This document shows positions 41,920-53,376 of a stretch of 64,000 bases of DNA, piece by piece. The translations under genes and the position numbers were made by a program. The stretch covers positions 145,742,734-145,806,733 of the forward strand of contig JAHLJT010000631.1 of NCBI GenBank assembly GCA_031308135.1, in the 5' to 3' direction. The notes beneath the pieces were generated by a model that had not been told where the DNA came from, did no database searches, and saw only the letters and a list, made by a program, of their open reading frames with translations. Source of the stretch: Acheta domesticus. Lineage: Eukaryota > Arthropoda > Insecta > Orthoptera > Gryllidae. How positions within the stretch are numbered: position 1 is the stretch's first letter; the number at the start of each line of letters is the position of its first letter.

Positions 41920-44900
41920 ATGGCAGTCACCCATACCCAAATGGAGAGACGTCTAAGGAGTCATAAGGCCTCGGAAAAAGAGTCGCTGCCCGGGGAGCGC
42001 CGGGGCGTGTCTGGAGTTGGCGCTGGACACGACAGTGGGCGATCCGCCAATGGCCTGATGTGGTCTCAGCAAGCATCGGTCTCCCAAGAAGCTATTGCTG
42101 ATAATAAAGGAAGCCAATCTCCATCAAGAGCTTCACCTAGCCTGAGTGCTACGCAGGTCTTTCAGCCAGCGCTCACTCAAGCAGGACTGCCACGACAGCG
42201 CAAGAAATGGACTAGTGATGTTAATGAAACCATTGTGCGCATCTACTACCGAGTCACAAATTTGGACACCGATGTGACCGGTTACAGGCAGAGATTATTT
42301 TCTGAATTTACGTTGATTTTCCCCAATTTTCCTGTTAACGAACAAAGATTAGCTGATCAATATAGAGCTATTCTTCACTGCAACTTAATCCCGAAAGAAC
42401 GCCTTGAGATCATTAAAGAAGAAATCCGGAAGGAACTACTAACTAACCAAACTCCATGTCACTTATGAGGGACGAGGACGAAGGAACATCACGTGCGGAA
42501 GAAAGTTCAACTTCTTTCCCAGAATCTGCTAACACGATGCAGTATAATGAGGTCGAGGGATTTACTGAAGCTTTGAAGGGAGAAATGGAACTAGCAATTA
42601 TTCAATTTTAAGGTACCAATCCTTTAATGCGACCAGCCTTAAGGAAGCTAAACTCCTCAAAGAAGTTAGCACAATTGATAGAAATAATGAATTGTGAGAT
42701 TCTTCCTGATTATGTCCGTAAGTCACAAGATCTAGAAACGCTGCACATGGTTATATACTCGGCTGCAATTACAATTGTAAGAACACTGGGAATCAGTAAT
42801 GAATATACACCAGGATCCTCACGAAGAGTACCTCAGATGCCGAAGTGGGAATTACGTATGTTAAGAAAATTGAAAAACTTAGGGGTGACATTGCTAGATT
42901 AAACATCTACATTGAAGGTTGTAGGTCTCCTAAGCTACTAAGAAAAATGACTGGCATTTTAAGGCAATGTATGTCACATTCTAATCGAGACGAGAATACT
43001 ACTATGCAGCAGTGCCTTGACACACTCAAACAGAAATTGTCTGTTGTAACAGCTCGCCTGTCCAGGTACAGAAAGAGTAGAAATCGCAGAAAAGATAATT
43101 TCCTGCTCACTACAAAGGAAAAAAATTCTACCAGACCATGGAAAATAAAGAATCTACAGACTCAGAAACTGTCTACCCTACTCGGCAAGAAATTGAAAAA
43201 TTTTGGAGCAATCAACTTGCAACTTCCACAGACTTCAATACTGAAGCTTCCTGGATTAAAACAGAACAAAACCGCTCCAGTAAAATTCAACTTACGCAGT
43301 TACATGAAATCTCCACCCACGACATTAGAAGTGTGATTAAAAGTACATTCCATTGGAGAGCTCCTGGACCTGATGGTATCCATAATTTCTGTACAAAGAT
43401 TCCCTGTGTCCACATGCGGCTAGCTGAACTAATCAACTCTGTTGTAAAAGAGCCGAGTAAAATGCCAACATTTCTTACACAAGGTATTACCTATTTGACG
43501 CCTAAAGATGCACATAATCTTCAGGACCCATCTAAATACCGCCCAATCACGTGTCTTCCAACACTGTATAAGATCATCACATCATGCCTTTCGCAAATGA
43601 TTACTACCCATTGTGAACAAAACAACATTTTAGCGGAAGAGCAAAAGGGATGCAGAAAAGGTTCTAAAGGTTGCAAAGAACAACTAATAATAGACTCAGT
43701 TGTATGTAACCTGGCGTCTAAGAAGAATAGAAATCTGTATATGGCGTATGTAGATTTTAAAAAAAGCCTTCGATTCTGTTCCCCATGATTGGCTATTAGC
43801 GGTGCTTCGGCTTACAAAGTCAACTCGTCTGTGATCACGTTCCTGCAACATGTGATAACTACCTGGAGAACGAAGATACACTTGAAAACACCTACTCAAG
43901 CCACTGAGACTGATATCATCCCTATAAAACGTGGTATTTTTCAAGGTGATTCACTAAGCCCACTATGGTTTATTTTATGCATGAACCCCTTGTCCAATAT
44001 GCTAAACGCTACAGAATACGATTTACGATCAAATCAGGAATGAAAGTATTACATCCTTTACATCCAAGCATTAACCATCTAGCTTATATGGACGATGTAA
44101 AGCTGTATGCATCAACTAAGACACAGCTCACATATCTCCTGAAAACTGTGGAAAGATTTTCGAACGACATAAGGATGCACTTTGGACTGGACAAATGCCT
44201 AGCAGTGCGTTTGATCAAAGGAAAACTGCAAAATACTGCATACAACCTTGAGACCTGTGGTATAATATGCGGTTTAGAAGCTAAAGAAACATACCGATAT
44301 CTGGGAGTTGAACAAGCTAGGCGCATTGATCACACCAGAATAAAGAATGAACTAACCACCGAATTTGTCCGGAGAGTAAGAAGAATTTTAAAAACCTGGA
44401 CTTAATGGAGGGAACACTTCAAAAGCTGTTAACACTTATGCTGTGCCCATCTTGGGATACTCTGCGGGAATAGTGTCATGAAGTATCACAGACGTAGAGA
44501 ATATTCAACGAACGTTAAGGGTGCTACTATCAAAAAACCTTAAGTATCACCCTCGAGCCTCTGTTGAACGTGTGACCATCCCACGATGTCTTGGCGGTAG
44601 AGGCTTCACTGACATTAACACCATGATATGCAAGCAAGTTGAGAGCCTCAGAAAGTTCTTCCACGAGAAATCTACCGTATCCAAGCTACACGCAGCAGTT
44701 TGTGCAGTAGACGAATGGACACCATTAAAATTATGCCAGTCAGACGTAAACCTTACGGCACTCAGTATCCAGCAAAACCTTGATGCGTGGATGGCAAAGC
44801 CTATTCACGGAAGACATCCAAACGAGATCGGCCAAGCACATGTCGATACACTGTCGTCGAACTACTGGTTGATCTCAGGGCAGATCTTCCCTGAAACTGA

Positions 44901-45572
44901 AGGATTTATGGTTGCCATTCAAGATCAAGTAATTCCAACACGAAATTACAGAAAATATATACTGAAAGACCCAAGTGTGAACGATTACCGCTGTCGATTC
45001 GGTTGTGGACAAATTGAATCAATACAGCACATTACGTCAGGCTGCTCACATATAGCTGGATCAGAATACAGGAACAGGCATGATGCAGTAGCAAAAGTAA
45101 TCCACCAAGAATTGGCCCAGAAGTACCAATTATCATCCGAAACACGAGTTCCGCACTATGTGTATAACCCGGAGAATGTGTTGGAAAATCAGTCTTATCG
45201 ACGGTACTGGACAGAACGATTCTCACAGACAGAACTGTCATCTGCAATCGACCTGACATTGTTCTGTTCAATAAAGAAAGCAGGCAAGTCGACATTATCG
45301 ATGTCTCAATTCCAAACACATCCAATCTTCAGTTGAAATACACAGAAAAGAAGACTAAGTATGTGGATCTCTCAGAATCTATCATCCAACAATGGAATGT
45401 TTGCAAAGTGAGAATCATTCCAATTATAGTATCAAGTACTGGAGCCATCCCGAAGACCATGCATCGAAGTCTCAAGGAATTAGATCTTCCTCAAAACCTA
45501 TGGAAGCTTATGCAGAAGGTTACTATCATCTCAACTGCCAGAATCGTCAGAAATTGTAGAAAATCAACGTGA
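41920..45572 (+). pseudogene. E3 polyprotein
   Basis: Segments in order: RKKWTSDVNETIVRIYYRVT with NEQRLADQYRAIL (Myb-like N-terminus, 42,200-42,400); a linker with a frameshift near 42,450, a stop at about 42,610 and a shift near 42,870; reverse transcriptase with FHWRAPGPDGIHNF, YRPITCLPTLYKII, EQKGCRKGSKGCKE, YVDFKKS (an extra A near 43,760 breaks it), GIFQGDSLSPLWFI and YMDD at about 44,090; VTIPRCLGGRGFTDI; the knuckle CRFGCGQIESIQHITSGC; and, out of frame near 45,250, NRPDIVLFNKE with DIIDVSIPN of the endonuclease. At least six lesions, so it is inactive. Confidence 0.85.
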
Positions 45573-45679
45573 ATAATTAGATTCAAAATTATAACCATAA
45601 TTGTATTGTGATTATGTCAATCTGTACAATTTATGTAGTCACCGTAAAGATACGAGATAATAAAGTAATAATATATCTT

Positions 45680-45698
45680 AATAATAATAATAATAATA
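45680..45698. repeat. (AAT)n at the 3' end of E3, cut by the gap
   Basis: AATAATAAT runs into the N tract, so the right flank of E3 is unknown. Confidence 0.85.
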
Positions 45699-46698
45699 NN
45701 NNNNNNNNNNNNNNNNNNNNNNNNNNNNNNNNNNNNNNNNNNNNNNNNNNNNNNNNNNNNNNNNNNNNNNNNNNNNNNNNNNNNNNNNNNNNNNNNNNNN
45801 NNNNNNNNNNNNNNNNNNNNNNNNNNNNNNNNNNNNNNNNNNNNNNNNNNNNNNNNNNNNNNNNNNNNNNNNNNNNNNNNNNNNNNNNNNNNNNNNNNNN
45901 NNNNNNNNNNNNNNNNNNNNNNNNNNNNNNNNNNNNNNNNNNNNNNNNNNNNNNNNNNNNNNNNNNNNNNNNNNNNNNNNNNNNNNNNNNNNNNNNNNNN
46001 NNNNNNNNNNNNNNNNNNNNNNNNNNNNNNNNNNNNNNNNNNNNNNNNNNNNNNNNNNNNNNNNNNNNNNNNNNNNNNNNNNNNNNNNNNNNNNNNNNNN
46101 NNNNNNNNNNNNNNNNNNNNNNNNNNNNNNNNNNNNNNNNNNNNNNNNNNNNNNNNNNNNNNNNNNNNNNNNNNNNNNNNNNNNNNNNNNNNNNNNNNNN
46201 NNNNNNNNNNNNNNNNNNNNNNNNNNNNNNNNNNNNNNNNNNNNNNNNNNNNNNNNNNNNNNNNNNNNNNNNNNNNNNNNNNNNNNNNNNNNNNNNNNNN
46301 NNNNNNNNNNNNNNNNNNNNNNNNNNNNNNNNNNNNNNNNNNNNNNNNNNNNNNNNNNNNNNNNNNNNNNNNNNNNNNNNNNNNNNNNNNNNNNNNNNNN
46401 NNNNNNNNNNNNNNNNNNNNNNNNNNNNNNNNNNNNNNNNNNNNNNNNNNNNNNNNNNNNNNNNNNNNNNNNNNNNNNNNNNNNNNNNNNNNNNNNNNNN
46501 NNNNNNNNNNNNNNNNNNNNNNNNNNNNNNNNNNNNNNNNNNNNNNNNNNNNNNNNNNNNNNNNNNNNNNNNNNNNNNNNNNNNNNNNNNNNNNNNNNNN
46601 NNNNNNNNNNNNNNNNNNNNNNNNNNNNNNNNNNNNNNNNNNNNNNNNNNNNNNNNNNNNNNNNNNNNNNNNNNNNNNNNNNNNNNNNNNNNNNNNNN
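45699..46698. other. Assembly gap of exactly 1,000 N
   Basis: A round-number gap is usually a placeholder of unknown true size. It hides the junction of E3 and E4 and the 5' end of E4. Confidence 0.95.
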
Positions 46699-49459
46699 TA
46701 AAAGTTCAACAAAAAATACTCCATGTTGAACAAAAATACCTAATTGACAATGACACAAGCAGGCTAATGGTAGTTGAGAAGCTAAAAGAGAAAATCCAAG
46801 CATGGGCTCAACGAATAAGACGGTACAAACGTAGAATAGATTTCCGTGTACAGAACCGGTTGTTTGAAACAGACGCGAAGAGATTCTATCGCAGTCTGAC
46901 TCAAAAACCGAATGGCAATGCTGCCCCTCCTTCAAAAGATGACGTCGAAACATTTTGGGCAGGAATCTGGGAGGAAACCAGATCCTACAACAAAGACGCA
47001 TCTTGGCTTCAATCTGAAGTTGATGCTGCCAATGAACTTGTGGAAACAGTGGAAGATGTTCACCAATTCTCGGAAGAGGACCTCTTCCAAGCAATTAAGA
47101 ACATGGGAAACTGGAAATCCCCTGGGATTGATAAGATCCAGATTTATTGGATTAAGAAATTAACAGCAATACATTCTCATCTAGCAAAGGCTGTTAATAA
47201 AATTTTAGAAAACCCAAAGGAACTCCCGGAATGGCTCACACGCGGCATCACGTATTTGCTACCCAAAGCGGGAGACAGCTCTTTGGCGAAGAACTACAGG
47301 CCAATTACTTGTCTGCCAGTACTGTACAAAGTTATAACTGCAGCCATAGCTGACAAAATGTATAGACATCTAGAGAAGAATCATCTAATGCCAGCTGAAC
47401 AGAAAGGATGTCGTAAAGGTTCTTATGGCTGTAAGGAAATCTTGCTACTGAATAAAGTCATCTTGAATGATGTAAAGAAACGAAAACGTAATTTGAGCAT
47501 GGCTTGGATTGACTACCAAAAGGCCTTTGATAGTGTACCACACGATTGGATTTTGAAGACCCTGGAGATCTATCGATTTCATCCTAGACTTATTGAATTT
47601 TGCAAGGCTAGTATGAAGTCGTGGAGTACCAGGTTACTAATACACAGCGGAAAGGAAGCAGTAGAAACCAGAAGTATTCAGATTAACAGGGGTATTTTTC
47701 AAGGAGATTCACTATCCCCTCTGCTGTTTTGCATTAGTTTGATCCCACTATCGAGACAGTTGTCGCAAGCTGACTTTGGTTACAAGCTCCATGGTGATGA
47801 AAGGCCAGTATCACATTTGTTTTACATGGATGATCTGAAAGTGTTTGCTAAGAATGAAGCGATTCTCTCCCAAATGCTGTCTGTCGTGAATGACTTTAGC
47901 AATGACATCTGCATGAAGTTTGGTCTTGACAAGTGTGCAAAAATCAATTTAAAAAGAGGGAAACTGACAACGTCAGAGAACATTGAAGTTGATACGCACA
48001 CTGTGATTCAAGATCTTGAGCCAGGTAAAACTTACAAATATCTGGGCATTGAAGAATGTGAGACCATCTCGAACGACACAATGAAAGAGAGAATTCGCAG
48101 GGAGTATTATAGAAGAGTGAGACTTGTCCTGCAGTCCGCTCTGAACTCCAGGAATAAAATATCTGCAATAGGTAGTTTGGCGGTGCCTGTAGCCGAATAC
48201 AGTTTCGGACTAGTGGACTGGACTGAGCAAGAAATTCGCATCATGGATCGAAAAACCAGAAAACTGCTAACAATGCATCATGTTGCCCACCCTCGAGCTG
48301 ATGTACATAGACTTTATGTGTCACGTAAGGAAGGAGGAAGAGGCCTCAGACAAATTGAAGCCTCCTGGCACAACGCAATAGTCGGGATGGGAAAGTATGT
48401 AGTCAGCCATCAAGATGACCCTCTAATGAGGCAGGTCATGAAATCTGACCGAAGAATGGGAAACAGAGGCATTGTTAGTGTAGCAAGAAGCATTGCGAAG
48501 AAAACTATGCAAGACACGTCGAATAACACAGACACTGAACTTCTGATGCTACTAACATGAAATGTGAGACACAAAAATGTTAAAGAAATCGTGGAGAGAC
48601 AAACCACTCCACGGACAATATCTAAAAAGAATGGACAAGGTGCAGATCAATAAAGATCAATCATTTATGTGGCTTAAAAGGGGAAGAATGAAGCCAGAAT
48701 CGGAAGCACTTGTAATAGCTGCCCAAGATCAGGCCTTGAGAACACGACATTATGATAAAGCGGTTCTCAAAATTTCCCAAGATGATAAATGCCGCATTTG
48801 CCAGGAACAAGTAGAAACCATTGATCATATTGTCTCAGCTTGTCCAATCCTAGCAAAGACCGAATACTTGAAAAGACACGACAGGGTGTGTAGCTACCTC
48901 CACTGGCAGATCTGTACCGCCCTCGAAGTTCCAAACACATGCCCCAAGTGGTACGAACACTCACCGAAACCGGTGACGTCTGTTGGATTGTGTACGATAT
49001 TGTACGACCAACAAATTCAAACTGATCGCACGATAGCGGCAAACAAACCGGATATAGTTATCCGGGATTTGGAGAAAAAATCGTGTTTACTTGTCGATGT
49101 TGCTGTACCTTGCGATCAAAACGTCGTTACCAAGGAGGCAGAGAAACGTCTTAAATACAAGAGTTTGGAAATCGAGATCAGCCGAATGTGGGGCGTAAAA
49201 GCACAGGGTCGTACCGATAGTTATCGGGAGCCTCTGGGATTTGTTCCGCAAAATTTGTGTAAGAACTTGTCTAAACTCCCAGGTAATTCAAAGGACTGGG
49301 AAGTGCAAGAAATCGCTTGATTTGGAACAGCCCACATTTTGCGAAAATATTGTAGAAGCACCGACAGTCACCGGATCTGCTCCTTAGGTAGCTGGTTGCA
49401 ACCTGGAGTAGATTTTATATTCAGCCGACTCATAACATCTTTAGTCGTGATGTAATGGA
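46699..49459 (+). mobile_element. E4: Dong/R4-like element, same subfamily as E2
   Basis: It enters from the gap in the linker before the reverse transcriptase and continues to the same 3' UTR as E2, ending TGTAATGGAATAATAAG. Nucleotide identity to E2 is high by eye over 2.7 kb. It lacks the 1.6-kb insertion of E2 and so serves as its empty-site reference. Confidence 0.9.
46701..49319 (+). pseudogene. E4 reverse transcriptase and endonuclease, nearly open
   Basis: A frame of about 620 codons runs from the gap to 48,560 with ITYLLPKAGDSS, EQKGCRKGSYGCKE, MAWIDYQKAFDSVPHDW, GIFQGDSLSPLLF and LFYMDDLKVFAKN (about 47,830). Two one-base losses near 48,553 and 48,576, judged against E2, shift it. 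The second frame (48,577-49,320) carries the knuckle CRICQEQVETIDHIVSAC, YDQQIQTDRTIAANKPDIVI and CLLVDVAVPCDQN. Three extra bases near 49,207-49,232 garble a few residues and then restore the frame. It stops at EIA where E2 reads on for 14 residues. This is the best-preserved copy in the window. Confidence 0.85.
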
Positions 49460-49482
49460 ATAATAAGAAGAAGAAGGAGAAG
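49460..49482. repeat. TAA/AAG repeat between E4 and E5
   Basis: TAATAAGAAGAAGAAGGAGAAG, a degenerate form of the TAA target repeat. Confidence 0.7.
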
Positions 49483-50985
49483 AACGTGGTACGTGGCAAA
49501 TTGACGAGGGGTCTGGAATACGAGACGCAAAGAAGCGATCTAATTAAGTCGTTAGAACATGATGAAGTGTATAAAGTATCTTGGTTTAGAGCAGCTCGAA
49601 CAATAGCCCACTCGGAAGTGAAGAAAACGTATAACCGCAGAATTCAAAGACCGACTCACAAGAGGTTCTCAAAACATCTCTGAAATTCGCGAAATCTTGC
49701 CACTGTAATAAATATATACGCTATTCCTGTGATCGTCTACTCAATGTGCTTAATAAAATGGAGTCAGACAGTTCTTGAAGCAATGGATAGATATGTAAGA
49801 ACCAAAATGACTCAATATCGATATCATCATTCTAAATCTGCTGTTGAGAGGATCAAGTCTACATCGTGAAAAAGGAGATCGAGGAATTACAAATATAACC
49901 AACAGTAATGCCAATCAAATCTCTCTTATGAGAAAGATTCTTTCTTGAGAGGGCAGAAACATCGGCACTGCGTAAGGCTATAGTAGAGGCTGATTTCAGT
50001 ATCACCCCCTTAAACCTTGCAAATACTCAGTTTCAACCAGAGCACACTAGTCATGAAAGCCTGATGCAACAGTGGTGTCGAAAAAGAGCTACATGGTAGA
50101 CATCCCAATGAACTATCAGGCCAGAACATTGATTTTAGAGTTTTCCAACACGTGGTTGACACGTGGTTTACTGTACCCAGAGACAGAAGGCTTTATGATA
50201 GCCATCCAAGACCAGGTTATCGCAACAAGAAATTACTTACCGATATGTAATAAGAGACCCCTCCATAGTAAGTGATGAATGTAGAAGATGCGGTGCACAG
50301 CATGAAACATACAGCACATCCTTGCTGGTTGTAGTGTGTTGGCTCCCACTGCCTATAAAGTTAGGCACGATAATATGGGGAAAATAATTCACGACGACTA
50401 GTACGAAAATACGGACTTGAGTCCTGTGATGTCCCATATTGCAAATATCATCCTCCTACAGTCTTGGAAAATGAAGAATGGAAGCTGTACTGGGACAGAA
50501 GCATTATTACAGATACCACAGTTTCGAACAATAGGCCAGATATAATAGTTCTGAACAAGCTCAAGAAAACAGCCATGATCATCGATTTTGCTGTCGTCAA
50601 CAATAACAATCTAGAATCTGTTCATAGCTTGAAAATTCAGAAATATGTACCGTTGACTCAAGAGCTTCGCCACCAATGGAAACTTGAGAATATCGGCATA
50701 CAACCGATAATAATGTCCACCACATGATTAGTACCAAAACACACAATGCAATTCAAGTGTTGGAATTACCATTCTCATGTGTGGAACAAATGCAAAAAGC
50801 AGTAATACTGGATAGGTGCAGAATAGTAAGATAATTCCTGGGATGTACGACTGATTGGGACACGATTGATTGAAATGTCAAGAGTAACATTCGTTCGTGT
50901 TTTGTCTCAGCGAGACCGACCGAGCCTAGACCAGCAATGGTCAGATGAATGTTCCTGCACATAGTGCAGAGAGTGAAAAATTCGA
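49483..50985 (+). pseudogene. E5: 5'-truncated, decayed Dong/R4-like element
   Basis: It starts after the reverse-transcriptase core with EDEVY-like KSLEHDEVYKVSWFRAAR and INIYAIPVIVYS, then KSAVERI and a shredded LPRKEGGRG-like part. Next come MIAIQDQVIATRNY, CRRCGAQHE (knuckle) and the endonuclease at 50,464-50,727: SNNRPDIIVLNK and MIIDFAVVNNNNLES, ending GIQPIIMSTT. It closes in ATAATAATAAT at about 50,987. Related to E1, E3 and E6 rather than E2/E4. Confidence 0.8.
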
Positions 50986-51010
50986 ATAATAATAATATTG
51001 ATATTAGTTG
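50986..51010. repeat. TAA-type repeat between E5 and E6
   Basis: ATAATAATAATATTGATATT, partly mutated. Confidence 0.7.
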
Positions 51011-52309
51011 TATGATATTGGCGATATTGATATTGGTATGAAATTTGGAATAAACAAATGCAAAACACAAAAAGCAAATGTAATGGCTTTCAACTCCGAA
51101 AGGGAGAAACAATAGAGGCAATGTCTGGAGAAGATACCTATAAATATTTGGGTTTCGCTCAGTCCAGACGTATTGAAAACACCGAATAATTACAGAAACG
51201 CTCGGTGAAAACATATTTGAAACAGATTGACCAAAATTTTGAAAAGTCAACTCAATGGGGAAAACAAGTTTAAAGCAATCAATACGTTTGCAGTACCTGT
51301 TCTCACCCGCCTTCTGGCATCATCCACTGGACCAAACTGATCTGGAAAACATCAAAAGTAAAACAATAACAGCTCTAACCAAGCACAGAGTGCACCACCC
51401 TAACTCCTCAATAGAAAGGATGCCACGTAAGGAAGGAGGCCGCGGCATCATAGACATAACAACCTTCACAACAAAATAATTCATGGACTTCAAGAATATT
51501 TTGTCACCCAGAAAACGGCTCGTTCTTACATAAAGCAATAGTACTAGCAGATAGCAAACTCACGCCACTAAATTTCACCACTATGATCATGATTTATTAA
51601 GCTTTGAAACTGAGCCACCTGACAAATACCAGTCCTGAAACAAAAGTACTCCGTGGGAGACATCGCCACGATCTGGAACAGCCCCATGTCGACTTGGAAA
51701 ACGTCGAACGCCTGGCTTTCCCGTGGCGATTGTTTGCCGAAACCGACGGACTGATGATAGCAATCCAGGATCAGGTCATCAACACAAGAAATTATCGTAA
51801 ATACCATACTTAAAGATTCAACTCTGGAAAATGATTTATGTAGAAGGTGTCATCTGGCCAGCGAGATAATTCAACATCCGGCAGCAAAGCCATACCCCAA
51901 ACCGATTACAAACACAGGCATGATCAGGTGCCAAAATTCTTCACCAAAGGGTTGCAATAGACAGTGAACTTCTGGAAAACAAGCTGCCATATTACAAGTA
52001 CACACCTACAACTGTGATGGAAAATCGTGCTTGCAAGCTATATTGGGACAGAACTATAATTAGAGACAAGACGATAGCACACAATGGGCCAGACATTACA
52101 CTAATTGATAAAATTAACAGAATCACTTACTTAATAGATATCGCAATCCCAAACATACACAACCTTCAGTCCTCCCACATAGAAAAGGTTTCCAAGTACA
52201 CTGATTTAGCAATAGAAATAAAAGAATAGTGGAAAATGGAGAAAATTTACACAATACCCATCATTGTGTCCACAACTGGTGTCATCAAAACAACTTTGCA
52301 TAACAGCCC
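51011..52309 (+). pseudogene. E6: 5'-truncated, decayed Dong/R4-like element
   Basis: It opens with FGINKCKTQK and a GEDTYKYLGFAQSRRIENT segment (end of the reverse-transcriptase domain), then HHPNSSIERMPRKEGGRGII, MIAIQDQVINTRNYRK, CRRCHLASEIIQH (knuckle) and the endonuclease at 52,014-52,229: NGPDITLIDKIN and YLIDIAIPNIHNL. The final IVSTTGV is cut at about 52,309 by repeat family R. Many stops and shifts. Confidence 0.8.
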
Positions 52310-52777
52310 AGGATGACCAGCGATCTGAGTTTTCGGAATTCAAGGTTTTTGCCCGGTTTTCCAGGTCTGAGAATATACATTTTCTAGGTTCTGTTTGGCC
52401 CATTACAACACATTTGTGTCTGTTTAATACCTATCCGTACTATGCTATTCCAGCGATTTTCGTTCGCAAACCGAGTTCTAGAGTGTAGAATTTTGTAAAA
52501 AACCAAGGTTTAAAGAAAACACGGATAGATTTTTCTAGGAAGCATCTGTTACTAATTAATACTCGGAATCCTGGAATGCTTAAGAAAGTATTTTTTTCAG
52601 CCGGAAAGTCGATCTAGAAGCTCTTACCATCGCAGGGTTTGAAGTACCGTATTCCTTAGATCGATTTCGGAAAATATCGGTTCTACCGTGAATAAGAGTT
52701 TTTAACACGTAAGTAGGAATATTTTTTCAAAATGGATATTCTTTTGTCGATACTAGGCACTACTAATCATTTCTCAC
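52310..52777 (+). repeat. Repeat family R, copy 2, left part
   Basis: It matches the first part of 33,060-33,805. The match breaks at 52,778, where a long-TIR element is inserted, and resumes at 56,437. Confidence 0.7.
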
Positions 52778-53376
52778 AAAGGGTACCCCCGGATAAGATG
52801 GTAAAAAGTTCCCATCAACCAAATTACATGTGAGTAGTTACACTATAATTATAATATAAAAATAATATTTTTGAAAGGTTTCTTCGCCCCCGTTCCACCA
52901 CCCACACCCCTATACAGCCAAAAACGTGTTTTGTAAATTTCAATTTTTTTCGCCAACTTAACACTATTTTATCTGACTGAAAAAAATATGATAAATAAGA
53001 AAACTATTTGTACTATCAGAAAAATATTTTTCAATATTTTCTCAAGCCCAAATTCAAACACAAAAAAATATTTTTGAAAAAAAATTACAAGAAATAATTT
53101 TTACTGTGTCTTAGAAGTCTGGAATAGGCTCGAAAAAAATGCCAAAGGTTCCCCTTAAAACAAAAATGGTTGTGCATTTTTTCAGATGTTTTCGATTGCT
53201 GGGCTGCAGTTAAAAAAATAAAAACATTTTCCCGCCTTTAAAACACCTGGACTTTCAACATACTTTGAAAATGACTGCAACGGTTCTGTGCATTTATTTT
53301 AGTGTTTATTATACATTTGTATACATTGTTGTAGCACCCAATAATATTTGATTTTGGAATGTACTTACAAATTGTC

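Larger units (their letters stand above)
41591..45679 (+). mobile_element. E3: full-length Dong/R4-like element between TAA repeats
   Basis: About 4.1 kb, bounded on both sides by AAT microsatellite, the clearest copy for defining ends. It starts with a hairpin-forming 5' UTR, then Myb-like segment, reverse transcriptase, zinc knuckle, endonuclease and a short 3' UTR. It lies antisense within the intron upstream of the Ig exon. Sequence differs clearly from E2/E4, so it belongs to another subfamily, nearer E1, E5 and E6. Confidence 0.9.

Noticed and set aside
45608..47094. Long open frames of 350-490 codons across the N tract on both strands
   Set aside because: They exist only because N codons are read as open; the real sequence on either side supports nothing of that length.
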